From: Treponema sp.
GTDB taxonomy: Bacteria > Spirochaetota > Spirochaetia > Treponematales > Treponemataceae
Direction of reading: 5' to 3'
Assembly: GCA_017534445.1 (NCBI GenBank)
Contig: JAFXWC010000033.1
Span: forward strand, 48,674 to 112,673
Length of the DNA stretch: 64,000 nt
The position numbers and the translations under genes are program-made. The notes under the pieces were generated by a model. That model was not told the origin of the DNA and searched no databases. It was given only the letters and a program-made list of their open reading frames with translations. Positions 35,977 to 44,163 of this stretch are shown here, piece after piece (positions within the stretch are counted from its first letter, which is position 1; every line of letters begins with the position of its first letter).

Positions 35977-37342
35977 TTCTTCTGTAAAAGCTACCGCTGG
36001 GTTTTGTGAATGGGTTGACCGCTATCTGAACTTTGAAAAGAATCCAAAGAAGGGAATATTCTGGCTTGAGACCATGCACTTTCTGTGCGGAAAACTGGGC
36101 AATCCCCAGGATTCCTGCCGCTGCATACACGTGGCGGGTTCCAAGGGCAAGGGGTCTGTAAGCAGGATGATTGCCTGCATCATAGAAGAATCTGGACTTA
36201 AGTGCGGGATCTATTCTTCTCCGCATATCCTTGACTTTGAAGAGAGAATCTGTACGGTAAATGGTTATCTGGAAGATTCTGTATATAAAAAATCGGCTGA
36301 TGAGGTTATTTCTTGCGTTGAAAGCATAGGACCTTCTGAATGGCCTGGAGAAAGACAGCCCACATGGTTTGAACTGGTTACTTTATATGCTTTCTGTTGC
36401 TTTAGGAATGCAGGCCTTGACTTTGTGGTTTACGAAGTGGGTATGGGCGGCAGACTTGATGCAACAAATGTAATTCATCCTGCTTGCTGCTGCATCAACA
36501 CGATAGAGCTTGAGCATACTGAATATCTTGGAGGCACGCTTGAGCTTATTGCAGGCGAAAAGGCTGGAATCATAAAGGAAAAGGTTCCTGTGGTAATAGG
36601 CTGGCAGAAAGACCAATGTGTTAGAAATGTCTTTAGAAAAATTGCGGCAGAAAAAAATGCTCCCCTTATTTTTGCGGAAAAAGAGGCTTGCGTAAAAGAT
36701 TGCCGTTATGGAAAGTCTGCTTCGCGTGAACTTATGGATGCATCCATTGAATCATCCTTTTTTAAGAGAAAGGTGAATGCGTCCCTTCATCTTTTGGGTG
36801 AATTCCAGGCTCAGAATGCGGCAACAGCTTCGCTTGTTATAAAGACGGTCTTTAAAGACATGGACGAGGATTTGATTGAGCGGGGGCTTTCAAAGGCAAG
36901 TCTTCCGGCCCGCTTTGAAATAATTTCTGGTCTTAAATCATTCGGCGGAATAAAAGCGGTCGTATTGGACGGTGCCCATACGGTCAATTCCGTGCGTTAT
37001 ACAATGGATACTTTTAGGAAGGTTTTTGGATGCAATACTGCAAGGGAAAAGGCTGTGCTTCTTTTTGCATGTGCGGCAGACAAGGATGCTGAAGACATAG
37101 CCCCCTGTTTTAAGGACAGCTTTGACTCCGTTTTCCTTACAAAGCCCGGTTTTGTAAAGGAATCGGATTTGCCCAGGTTGGACAAGGCCTTTGATTCAGC
37201 CTGCATACCGCATGTTTCTGACTATGACTGTGAAAAGTCCATAAGGGCCGCTTTTGAAAAGGCAAACAGCAACCATTCCTTGCTTCTTGTTACAGGCTCC
37301 TTCTATCTTATTGCAGAAGTTAGGAAGCTTATGAGTCTGTAG
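35969..37342 (+). CDS. folC: Folylpolyglutamate / dihydrofolate synthase
   Basis: FolC adds glutamate to dihydropteroate and to reduced folates in the cytoplasm. The 457 residues are Mur-ligase-like, with the P-loop HVAGSKGKGSVSRMI near 60, the substrate-binding YSSPHILDFEERI, YEVGMGGRLDATNVI, and GAHTVNSVRYTM in the C-terminal domain (the usual DGAHN reads DGAHT). The start is ATG 35969 with AAGGAG nine bases upstream; a further in-frame ATG at 35942 is less likely. It is coupled to DUF4340 by overlap, although the functions seem unrelated. The cca gene converges 8 bases after its end. Confidence 0.92.
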   Translation: MTDSSVKATAGFCEWVDRYLNFEKNPKKGIFWLETMHFLCGKLGNPQDSCRCIHVAGSKGKGSVSRMIACIIEESGLKCGIYSSPHILDFEERICTVNGYLEDSVYKKSADEVISCVESIGPSEWPGERQPTWFELVTLYAFCCFRNAGLDFVVYEVGMGGRLDATNVIHPACCCINTIELEHTEYLGGTLELIAGEKAGIIKEKVPVVIGWQKDQCVRNVFRKIAAEKNAPLIFAEKEACVKDCRYGKSASRELMDASIESSFFKRKVNASLHLLGEFQAQNAATASLVIKTVFKDMDEDLIERGLSKASLPARFEIISGLKSFGGIKAVVLDGAHTVNSVRYTMDTFRKVFGCNTAREKAVLLFACAADKDAEDIAPCFKDSFDSVFLTKPGFVKESDLPRLDKAFDSACIPHVSDYDCEKSIRAAFEKANSNHSLLLVTGSFYLIAEVRKLMSL

Positions 37343-37350
37343 ACAAAAAC

Positions 37351-38748
37351 TTAGTCTGAATATTTTTCGCGGTAAATGTTGAGGGCTACTTCAAGCAGGG
37401 TTTCCCTCTTGTTCATGGCAGGGGATTCGGTAACTGCTTCGAAAAGCTCCTTTAGGATTGCCCCCATTTTTTTACCTGCCGGAATGCCTAGTTTTATAAG
37501 GTCTCCGCCGTTTACAGCCATGTCTTTTAAACCCAACGCTTGCTTTTCTTCTATAACTTTCTTTATGCGTCCCTTAAGCTCTGCAAGTCCTAGGTATGAT
37601 GGGCTTCCTTCCTGCAGTGGGATCCTGTGCATTCCGTAAATGTCTGCAAGACGCAACTGTACAAGATCTTCAAAGTTGTCTATGCCGACCCTTATTATAA
37701 ATCTTCTTACTGCAGCATCTGACCAGCAGCTTTCGTAATAGAACATGTGTTCCTTTACAAGATGAGTTACGCGGTCTATTTCTTCATTGGAAAATTTGAG
37801 CTGCCTCATGACTTCGTGGGCCTTTTTTGCGCTTACTGTTTCGTGTCCGTGAAAATGTATAAGCGTTCTTCCGTCTTCAAGACTTTCTGTTGAACGGCAC
37901 TCAGGCTTTCCTATGTCGTGGAAGAATGCCGCAAGCCGTACTATAAGGTTGTCCCTTGGTGAACCGTCGCAGGCATACAAAATATGGTCTGCCACGTCAA
38001 ATTCATGGAAGCCACGGCCGTCGTTCTGAATGCATCCACGGCAAATCTTGAACTGAGGGATGAACATTTCCATGATGCCTGTCTGTTCCATGAGTTTTAG
38101 GCTAACGCTGGGTTTTTCGCTCTTTAGCATCTTGCAGAATTCATCACGGAAACGCTCTACGGAAATGCCTTTGGTCTTTTTTAGAATTTCCGGCATGCTT
38201 ATTGCCTTCATTGTTTCGTCTTCTATTTGAAAGCCAAGCTGTCCTGCAAAACGGATTGCCCGTACAGGACGGAGACCGTCTTCTGCAAACCTTTCGAGTG
38301 CTGAGCCTACGGTGCGTATTGTCTTGTTTTGAATGTCAGTAATTCCTCCGTAGGGGTCTATTAGTTCTCCTGTTTCCAAAGAGGCGGCTATTGCGTTCAT
38401 GGTAAAGTCCCGGCGGGAAAGATCTTCTTCTATTGTTGCGGCGTAGGCCACTTTGTCTGGATGCCTGCCGTCTGAATAGTCGGATTCCGTACGGAATGTG
38501 GTGGTTTCTATTTCACGCCCGAAGATGTGTATGGTTACAGTTCCGTGGGCAATACCTGTGGGAATTACCTTGCGAAATATGGAGCATACTTCTTGCGGAG
38601 TCGCATTTGTTGCAATGTCCCAGTCGCTTTCTTCTTTTTTCATTATGGCATCGCGTACGGCACCACCAACCAGGTATGCTTTGAATCCGTGTTCGGAGAA
38701 TATTTTTCCAACTTTGCGTAAATCAGAGTGAATTTTTATGCAGTTCAT
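37351..38748 (-). CDS. cca: CCA tRNA nucleotidyltransferase with HD domain
   Basis: A 465-residue class II nucleotidyltransferase. The head motif YLVGGAVRDAIM and catalytic SDWDIATNATPQE are near residues 24-53, RRDFTMNAIA follows, then RFAEDGLRPVRAIRFAGQL (nucleotide-binding B motif). An HD domain comes later (ADHILYACDG, FFHDIGKP, HFHGHETVSAKKA). CCA-adding enzymes of this size with an HD domain are common. Poly(A) polymerase is the alternative, but no other such enzyme is seen here, and both tRNAs nearby lack CCA, so CCA addition is needed. The start has a TATAAT nine bases upstream and no ribosome site. Confidence 0.92.
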   Translation of the reverse strand: MNCIKIHSDLRKVGKIFSEHGFKAYLVGGAVRDAIMKKEESDWDIATNATPQEVCSIFRKVIPTGIAHGTVTIHIFGREIETTTFRTESDYSDGRHPDKVAYAATIEEDLSRRDFTMNAIAASLETGELIDPYGGITDIQNKTIRTVGSALERFAEDGLRPVRAIRFAGQLGFQIEDETMKAISMPEILKKTKGISVERFRDEFCKMLKSEKPSVSLKLMEQTGIMEMFIPQFKICRGCIQNDGRGFHEFDVADHILYACDGSPRDNLIVRLAAFFHDIGKPECRSTESLEDGRTLIHFHGHETVSAKKAHEVMRQLKFSNEEIDRVTHLVKEHMFYYESCWSDAAVRRFIIRVGIDNFEDLVQLRLADIYGMHRIPLQEGSPSYLGLAELKGRIKKVIEEKQALGLKDMAVNGGDLIKLGIPAGKKMGAILKELFEAVTESPAMNKRETLLEVALNIYREKYSD

Positions 38749-38757
38749 GTTATATTC

Positions 38758-38763
38758 ATTATA
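38758..38763 (-). promoter_or_regulatory. -10 box for cca
   Basis: A perfect TATAAT on the minus strand ends 9 bases before the ATG at 38748, which would leave a leader of only about two bases. No good -35 is seen 16-18 bases upstream. The gap to the divergent thiamine pyrophosphokinase gene is 37 bases. Confidence 0.4.
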
Positions 38764-38785
38764 TCATAAAAGGGGGATGAATTCT

Positions 38786-39532
38786 ATGGAATTTGACTGT
38801 TCCGCAAAAACGTGCACTGTGGTCTTTATAGGGGGAGATGCACCAGAGCCGGAAGAGGCAAAGCCTTTTTTTGAGCAGATAAAGGGCATTGACAGTGTGA
38901 TTGCGGCTGACTCCGGCCTGGACACTTTAAGGAAGTATCATTCCTTTTTTGAGAATTCTGGACTGGATTTTTCTCCTGATTATGTCATTGGCGACGTGGA
39001 CAGTCTTTTGAACAGGGAGCTGCTTGATAAGTTTTCCGGTGCGAAAAAAGAATTTTACTCTCGCGACAGGGATTTTACGGACACCGAGCTTGCTCTTATG
39101 AAGGCGCACTCACTGTATGCCAAGGGAGAATCTTTTATAGTGCTTGTTGGGGGAAACGGTGGCAGGGCAGATCATTTTATAGGCATTCTGGATACATTTT
39201 CTTTTGACTATAGGGCTGACTGCTGGCTTTGTGGGCTTCAGGCGGTATTTTTTCTTGGGCAGGGAATGGGGCTTAAGTCTTTTGGGCTAAAGAAAAGCCA
39301 ATATGTTTCTGTTGCGCGGACTTCATCATCCTTTGAGGGTGGGAATATAGTTACGAGCGGCCTTGAATGGAAGCCTGATGCTGGCAGAAAAAAGGGAATG
39401 CCCAGCCTTAGCAACAGAATTCATGATGAAAAAGAGGGAACTGCAAGTTTTTATGCCAAGGAAGGCGACTTTCTTGTCTTTCTTCCACTGGATGCGGGCT
39501 TTGACTTTTGCAGAAATAGCTGTTTTGATTGA
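38786..39532 (+). CDS. thiN: Thiamine pyrophosphokinase
   Basis: This enzyme makes thiamine diphosphate from thiamine and ATP. The 248 residues have the family features: VIAADSGLDTLRKY, PDYVIGDVDSL with the metal-binding Asp pair, RDRDFTDTELALMKA, and GGNGGRADHFIGIL. The C-terminal beta domain with SLSNRIHDE, the SNEF-like thiamine-site segment, is present. I chose ATG 38786 because AAAGGGGG lies nine bases upstream; ATG 38777 is too close to it. No other thiamine gene is near, so the cell probably salvages thiamine; that is an inference from this window only. Confidence 0.9.
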   Translation: MEFDCSAKTCTVVFIGGDAPEPEEAKPFFEQIKGIDSVIAADSGLDTLRKYHSFFENSGLDFSPDYVIGDVDSLLNRELLDKFSGAKKEFYSRDRDFTDTELALMKAHSLYAKGESFIVLVGGNGGRADHFIGILDTFSFDYRADCWLCGLQAVFFLGQGMGLKSFGLKKSQYVSVARTSSSFEGGNIVTSGLEWKPDAGRKKGMPSLSNRIHDEKEGTASFYAKEGDFLVFLPLDAGFDFCRNSCFD

Positions 39533-39539
39533 CGAAAAA

Positions 39540-39911
39540 CTAAATTCCTGTTGAAAGGATAGAAACCGTCCTGGAAATGATAAAAATTGGAACTGTAAAA
39601 ATTGCTATGAGTATGTAGACTGTGAAGAAGAACCAGGCCCTTTTTTTCCGGCTGTAAATGAAGTGGAATACGCTTATTGCCGCTCCTGACAGGCTTAGTA
39701 TTAAAAGCGCTATTGAAGTGAGCGCGCACAAAAGCAGAATGAAGCGCTGGGTACTGTCCATAAAGACCTGGAAGTTGCCGCAGATGTAAAAGAAGAACAT
39801 GGCCGCCAAATAGAAGGAAAGGAAAAGCGTTGTCCTCCAAATAAGCTTGAAGAGGAAGAAATTCTTGCGAGGTTTTTTCTTTGCCGTCTTTTTCCTAGTC
39901 TTGTAATCCAT
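39540..39911 (-). CDS. Small membrane protein of unknown function
   Basis: A 123-residue protein with a very basic N-terminus (many Lys and Arg in the first 18 residues), then three or four hydrophobic helices (about 25-45, 55-82, 92-120). No motif suggests an activity. It ends 7 bases from the thiN stop (convergent) and starts 50 bases from the divergent gene at 39962. Topology suggests a cytoplasmic N-terminus by the positive-inside rule. I do not recognise a family. Confidence 0.65.
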   Translation of the reverse strand: MDYKTRKKTAKKKPRKNFFLFKLIWRTTLFLSFYLAAMFFFYICGNFQVFMDSTQRFILLLCALTSIALLILSLSGAAISVFHFIYSRKKRAWFFFTVYILIAIFTVPIFIISRTVSILSTGI

Positions 39912-39929
39912 GCTGTTTTAGAGTATACT
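39901..39929 (+). promoter_or_regulatory. Candidate promoter for the 39962 gene
   Basis: TTGTAA and TATACT are spaced by 17 bases. The -10 lies in AGTATACT, a perfect palindrome, so the same bases may serve the divergent gene at 39911 (TATAGT or TATACT on the other strand). Confidence 0.45.
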
Positions 39930-39961
39930 ATATTTCATTCAGAATTGCCACAGGTGAAAAG

Positions 39962-40768
39962 ATGAAAAAATTCTTTGCGAATGTAATTGTGATTTTAATG
40001 GCAGCTGCCGCCATTTTTTTTATAGGCTGGGTTCAGTTTTTGGTAAAGCCCGGGTATTGCGGTGTCCTTACCAGTAAGACCGGCGGAATATACAAGGAGC
40101 CTATTGTTTCCGGCAAGTTTGCCTGGCGCTGGGAAAAACTGCTTCCGACTAATGCCCAGGTGCATGTTTTTTCTCTTTCCCCCCACAAGACCCACTGCAC
40201 GGAGCAGGGAATCCTTCCTTCCGGGGAGCTTTATGCCTCAAAACTGGACGGCAAGGCTGATTTTTCCTATAAAGTGGACATGGACATTTCTCTTGAGCTT
40301 TCGCCCGAGAATATCCACGCGCTTTTTTCTGAGAATAAAATTTCTTCTGAGGATGATTTGAATGCTTGGTATGAACTAAAGGCAAGGCTCATTTCTTCTG
40401 CACTTGCGGATAGAATGATAAAGGAAAAGCTTTCTTTAACTGCTGCCGAACTTTCAGCCCTTTCTTCTGAGTTTGCGGCTGACCTTGGGGGTGCAAAGAT
40501 TTCTTCCGTGGATGTTCTTGCTGCTAAGATTCCTGATTTTGAGCTTTACAATATGGCAAAGAATTCCTATTCTGCTTATCAGAATGAGCTGGATGCAAAG
40601 CTTAGGGAGCTTGCTTCTGCCCAGGCAAAGACTCTTGCCGAAGAGAACCGCTCCATGCAGCAGTTGGAAAAATTTGCAAACCTTCTTAAGCAGTATCCTC
40701 AGCTTGAAAGCCTTGCTAAGTCCGACAATTTTTCACAGATTATAAACGCTTTGAATACTGCAAGGTAG
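39962..40768 (+). CDS. SPFH/prohibitin-like membrane protein
   Basis: A 268-residue protein with an N-terminal transmembrane helix (about 8-28), then a beta-rich region beginning VKPGYCGVLTSKTGGI that resembles the start of SPFH (band 7) domains. A helical part follows, with KIPDFELYNMAKNSYSAYQ and a Gln/Glu/Ala-rich coiled coil to the end. The general plan is that of prohibitin-like scaffold proteins, but it is short and the match is by pattern only. An AGGTGAAAAG site precedes the ATG. aroH follows after 8 bases, and glgA after that. Confidence 0.6.
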   Translation: MKKFFANVIVILMAAAAIFFIGWVQFLVKPGYCGVLTSKTGGIYKEPIVSGKFAWRWEKLLPTNAQVHVFSLSPHKTHCTEQGILPSGELYASKLDGKADFSYKVDMDISLELSPENIHALFSENKISSEDDLNAWYELKARLISSALADRMIKEKLSLTAAELSALSSEFAADLGGAKISSVDVLAAKIPDFELYNMAKNSYSAYQNELDAKLRELASAQAKTLAEENRSMQQLEKFANLLKQYPQLESLAKSDNFSQIINALNTAR

Positions 40769-40776
40769 GAAGTATT

Positions 40777-41166
40777 ATGAACGGAAAAAGGTTGTACTGC
40801 ATTCGGGGAGCCGTCTGCTGTGAAAATACAAAGGAATCAATACAGGAAAACGTGGGGCTTTTGTGCTCCAGGGTTTTTTCAGAGAACAAGATATGTGCCG
40901 AAGACATCGTTAGCGTTCAGTTTACAGTTACCCCGGATCTTGATGCGCTGAATCCTGCAACTGCAATGCGTCTTTCCGATACGGGAATAGACACGTCGCA
41001 CGTTCCGCTTATGTGTTCCCAAGAACCTGTCGTTAGGAATATGAAGCCCAAGGTTATCCGCCTTATGGTTACGGCCTATCTTCCTGAAGGAACTTCCGTT
41101 AAGACTTCTTATCTTAATGGAGCACAGGTTTTAAGGCCTGATCTTGGCAGGGAAGGCTCTGTATGA
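40777..41166 (+). CDS. aroH: Chorismate mutase, AroH class
   Basis: Chorismate mutase converts chorismate to prephenate for Phe and Tyr synthesis. The 129 residues match the trimeric AroH (Bacillus) type: the opening YCIRGAVCCENTKESI with the active-site Arg, DIVSVQFTVTPDLDALNPATAMR, VPLMCSQEPVV with the active-site Glu region, KVIRLMVTAYLPEG and the ending YLNGAQVLRPDL. It is not of the more common AroQ helical class. The gene overlaps glgA by four bases, so the two are coupled without an obvious metabolic link. Confidence 0.93.
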   Translation: MNGKRLYCIRGAVCCENTKESIQENVGLLCSRVFSENKICAEDIVSVQFTVTPDLDALNPATAMRLSDTGIDTSHVPLMCSQEPVVRNMKPKVIRLMVTAYLPEGTSVKTSYLNGAQVLRPDLGREGSV

Positions 41167-42743
41167 ACATTTGGGTTGTGTCCAGGGAATACGCAGGTAT
41201 AGCAGAGGCGGGTGGCGTAAAGAACGTTGCCTGTTCGCTTTCTGAAAGCCTTGCCAAAGCTGGCCATTCCGTTACTCTTTTTATTCCTCTTTACGGATGC
41301 ACGGATTTGTCCTGCGTGCGTGACTTTACATGTTTTTTTCACAAGCCTGTCGTTATAACAATCTGCGGAAAGGAGACTACGGTTTCTTTTAGCGCGGGAA
41401 ATATGAACGGAGTGAACATTGTTTTTATTGGTAACAAGGCCTTTTCGGAGAAAAAAGCAGTTTACACTTATACCAGGGAAGAGGAGTCTGCAAATCCATG
41501 CCACTGCCACGGTGAGGGGCACGAGGATGCAATGTTCCTTAATTCCCTTTTTCAAAAGACAGTTGCATACTACGGAACAACATGCACTAAGGAAGAAATA
41601 CCGGACATAATACATTGCCAGGATGCACCTGCGGCTTTGGTTCCCGTTTTTGTTGACTATTTAAAGAGGACCGACAAGGCCATGAAGTCCTTTTACAAGA
41701 ATACAAAGTGCCTGGTTACAATCCACAATGCTGGCCCCGGCTACCACCACCAGTTCTGTTCATTACAGGATGCCGTGGATATTACCTCTATACCGGTTTC
41801 ATATTTTGAGAAGGCCATGAACGGAAGCTGCTGTGAACCTTTTCTTGCCGCTGCGGCTTGCGGTGCTTCCATAACTACAGTTTCCCCAGAATATGCCTTG
41901 GAAATCCTTGAAGGAAAGACGGAAACTGCCGGTCTTACGGAAGGATTCTTGCGCCTAAAGACAGGCATAACCGGCATAACCAACGGAATAGACACTGACC
42001 GCTACGATCCCTGTGATACCTCAAAGTCACTCTTGCCATATCCTTTTAGCCCAGAAAAGATGGATCTTGAAGGAAAGAAAAAGTGCCTTGACTATTTGCT
42101 TTCTCATTACGCTTCTCTTGCTTCTTCCAAAAAACAGGCGGTTCAAGGTATTGAGCAGTACGGATACATAAAGAGGAAGAAGAACGAAGATCCTGTATAC
42201 ATAGCCTTCCACGGGCGGATTGTTGTGCAAAAAGGAATCGCCGTGCTTGCAAAGGCCGCCGACATGCTTTTGCAGCAGAAGCTTCCGGTAAAATTTATAT
42301 TCATTGGTCAGGGGCTGCCGGATCTTGAAAGGGAATTCCTTCAGGTTGCGCTAAAGTATGAGGGTGACTGTGTATTCTTTAGGGGATACGACAGGGCTCT
42401 TTCAAGGCTTTGTGTTGCTGCTTGCAATTTTGCGGTTTTCCCAAGCTTTTTTGAGCCATGCGGGCTTGAGGATTTTATTGCCCAGGTTTACGGAACCCTT
42501 CCTGTTGCCCATGCGACAGGTGGCTTGTGCAAGATAATAAGTGAGGAGACTGGTTTCTTGTACAGGGAAAACACGCCTGAAGAACTTTCAGACATTCTGT
42601 ATTCGCTTGTAAAGATTATGGAAAGGGCAGGAAAAGACATATTCAATAGCATGCTTTCCTATGCAGCCGCTTATGTCCGCGAGAACTATTCCTGGCAGAA
42701 GGTGGCGCAGAAGTATACGGAGCTATACGAGTCACTAAAATAA
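41163..42743 (+). CDS. glgA: Glycogen synthase (GT5 family)
   Basis: GlgA extends alpha-1,4-glucan from ADP-glucose. The 526 residues show the GT5 plan: N-terminal synthase domain (IWVVSREYAGIAEAGGVKNV, DIIHCQDAPAALVPVF, TIHNAGPGYHH), TVSPEYALEIL, GITNGIDTDRYDP, and the C-terminal FHGRIVVQKGI, FPSFFEPCGLEDF and ATGGL. One oddity is that the N-terminal K-x-G-G-L substrate-binding motif reads E15-A-G-G-V; the invariant Lys of well-studied enzymes is Glu. DWH-type and E-x7-E elements in the C-terminal half are kept, so it is probably active, possibly with altered donor binding. Confidence 0.88.
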   Translation: MNIWVVSREYAGIAEAGGVKNVACSLSESLAKAGHSVTLFIPLYGCTDLSCVRDFTCFFHKPVVITICGKETTVSFSAGNMNGVNIVFIGNKAFSEKKAVYTYTREEESANPCHCHGEGHEDAMFLNSLFQKTVAYYGTTCTKEEIPDIIHCQDAPAALVPVFVDYLKRTDKAMKSFYKNTKCLVTIHNAGPGYHHQFCSLQDAVDITSIPVSYFEKAMNGSCCEPFLAAAACGASITTVSPEYALEILEGKTETAGLTEGFLRLKTGITGITNGIDTDRYDPCDTSKSLLPYPFSPEKMDLEGKKKCLDYLLSHYASLASSKKQAVQGIEQYGYIKRKKNEDPVYIAFHGRIVVQKGIAVLAKAADMLLQQKLPVKFIFIGQGLPDLEREFLQVALKYEGDCVFFRGYDRALSRLCVAACNFAVFPSFFEPCGLEDFIAQVYGTLPVAHATGGLCKIISEETGFLYRENTPEELSDILYSLVKIMERAGKDIFNSMLSYAAAYVRENYSWQKVAQKYTELYESLK

Positions 42744-42768
42744 AAATAAAAAAAACAAAAAAAAATGA
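42736..42768 (+). promoter_or_regulatory. A-tract upstream of the tRNA promoter
   Basis: An almost pure run of A lies just upstream of the -35 box, where UP elements that bind the RNA polymerase alpha subunit are found. This fits strong stable-RNA expression. Confidence 0.45.
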
Positions 42769-42776
42769 ATTACCTA

Positions 42777-42805
42777 TTGACATGATTAATGATTTGTCAT
42801 AGAAT
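42777..42805 (+). promoter_or_regulatory. Consensus promoter for the tRNA pair
   Basis: A perfect TTGACA, a 17-base spacer and TAGAAT. The expected start is near 42812, 40 bases before the first tRNA. The -35 and spacer carry an inverted repeat, TGACA-N12-TGTCA, which could be an operator. Confidence 0.85.
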
Positions 42806-42851
42806 ACCATCATTCAGTTAGCAAATGGCGAAAGCCAAATGCAACGGATAT

Positions 42852-42924
42852 GCCGCTATAGCTCAGTTGGTAGAGCACGTGATTTGTAATCTCGGGGTCC
42901 AAGGTTCGAGTCCCTGTGGCGGCT
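42852..42924 (+). tRNA. tRNA-Thr (anticodon TGT)
   Basis: The 73-nucleotide cloverleaf has acceptor stem GCCGCTA/TGGCGGC, D arm GCTC-AGTTGGTA-GAGC, anticodon loop TTTGTAA and T loop TTCGAGT. The discriminator base is T and no CCA is encoded. Two stem mismatches are visible: T-T in the middle of the anticodon stem (CGTGA/TCTCG) and A-C in the T stem (CAAGG/CCCTG). Confidence 0.93.
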
Positions 42925-42925
42925 T

Positions 42926-42946
42926 AGTTCGGGAGTTTCCTGAACA
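42926..42946 (+). other. Hairpin between the tRNA genes
   Basis: The spacer can form a hairpin of about seven pairs (TTCGGGA with TCCTGAA, one G-U) with a three-base loop. It may guide processing of the dicistronic precursor. Confidence 0.4.
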
Positions 42947-42947
42947 T

Positions 42948-43029
42948 GGGGAGTTTCCCGAGTGGTCAAAGGGGGCAGACTGTAAATCTGTTGGCTCGTC
43001 CTTCGTAGGTTCGAATCCTTCACTCCCCA
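42948..43029 (+). tRNA. tRNA-Tyr (anticodon GTA)
   Basis: An 82-nucleotide class II tRNA with acceptor stem GGGGAGT/ACTCCCC, anticodon loop CTGTAAA flanked by a CAGA/TCTG stem, a long variable arm, and T loop TTCGAAT. The discriminator is A and no CCA is encoded, so CCA addition is required. Confidence 0.96.
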
Positions 43030-43047
43030 TCACTTAAGATGTAGAAA

Positions 43048-43081
43048 CCGCAGGTGAATGTGAATCCTGCGGCTTTTTTTT
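43048..43081 (+). terminator. Terminator of the tRNA transcript
   Basis: CCGCAGG and CCTGCGG pair perfectly (7 bp) around an 11-base loop and are followed by a long T run. Confidence 0.9.
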
Positions 43082-43104
43082 TGTGCAAAAAATATTGTTT
43101 TAGG

Positions 43105-43133
43105 TTGCTAAAAATCCCTTAATGGTTTAATAT
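43105..43133 (+). promoter_or_regulatory. Candidate promoter for the 43200 gene
   Basis: TTGCTA and TAATAT spaced by 17 bases, about 67 bases upstream of the GTG start. An overlapping TATATT is an alternative -10. Confidence 0.4.
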
Positions 43134-43199
43134 ATTAGGATAGCGGGGAAATAACTACGCATAACTAAAACGTGAAAGGCAAATAGTGGGGATTTTATA

Positions 43200-44144
43200 G
43201 TGAACGTTCATTTTTGGGGGGTCAGAGGCTCCTTGCCTACGCCCATAACTTCGGAACAGGTTCAGGCCAAGATAGCAGCGGTTGTGGAGCGCATTACGCC
43301 AAAGGACATTCAGGATGAAGACAGCCGTACCCGCTTCCTAGCATCCCTTCCACCTTGGCTCTTTGGTACGGTTGGAGGCAATACGGCCTGTGTTGAGGTT
43401 ACTGCAAACAACGGTACAAGATTTATATTGGACTGCGGTTCTGGACTTCGCGAATTTGCAGTAAACGGAACGCCATCTCCAGACAATCACTACAATATCC
43501 TTATGTCTCACTTCCACTGGGATCATATACAGGGCATTCCTTTTTTTGGACCGATTTTTAATCCTAATGCAACAATTGACTTTTATTCAACATTTCCAGC
43601 TGCAGAACGCATACTTGCAAACCAGAACAGGCTGCCTTACTTTCCAAGAAACGGCGAGTGGGAAAAGGTTGGCAAGCAGTTCCGCTTCCATCTTATAAAA
43701 GAGGGTGAGCCTTTTGAAATTGGCGGCATAAAAATCAACACAAAAAAGATGAAGCATCCTGGTAATTCCTATTCCTATTCATTTGAGGAAAACGGAAAGA
43801 AATTCATCTATGCCACAGACGTTGAACTTGAGCCGTCCGACTACGACAAGAACATTGCCAAGAACCATTTCTTTGAAAATGCCGACGTGCTTATCCTGGA
43901 CAGCCAGTATACAGGGGACGAGGCCATTGCAAAGGCAAACTGGGGGCACAACATATTCTGCTATGCCGTAGACTTTGCGAATACATGGAATGTAAAGAAA
44001 CTTTTCCTCTTTCATCACGAGCCTACTTACAGCGACAAAAAAATATATTCCGTCCTGCAGGCAGCCCGCTGGTATGAAGAATATTCATCTTCCAAGCAGC
44101 TGGAAATTTATCTGGCGGTGGAAGGTCAGGACATAGAAATCTAA
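43200..44144 (+). CDS. Metallo-beta-lactamase-fold hydrolase
   Basis: A 314-residue soluble protein starting at GTG 43200 behind AGTGGGGA. The zinc motif is S-H104-F-H106-W-D108-H109. It opens with FWGVRGSLPTP, as in the PhnP/ComEC-unlike group of cytosolic MBL hydrolases, and later has KMKHPGNSYSYSF, YATDVE and LFLFHHEPTYSD with further metal ligands. These resemble cyclic phosphodiesterase-type members, but the substrate cannot be read. It precedes mltG by 19 bases. Confidence 0.8.
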   Translation: MNVHFWGVRGSLPTPITSEQVQAKIAAVVERITPKDIQDEDSRTRFLASLPPWLFGTVGGNTACVEVTANNGTRFILDCGSGLREFAVNGTPSPDNHYNILMSHFHWDHIQGIPFFGPIFNPNATIDFYSTFPAAERILANQNRLPYFPRNGEWEKVGKQFRFHLIKEGEPFEIGGIKINTKKMKHPGNSYSYSFEENGKKFIYATDVELEPSDYDKNIAKNHFFENADVLILDSQYTGDEAIAKANWGHNIFCYAVDFANTWNVKKLFLFHHEPTYSDKKIYSVLQAARWYEEYSSSKQLEIYLAVEGQDIEI

Positions 44145-44163
44145 CGTTGGGATTCAGTAAAAA

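Noticed and set aside
42825..43037. A 70-codon plus-strand frame
   Set aside because: It runs straight through both tRNA genes.
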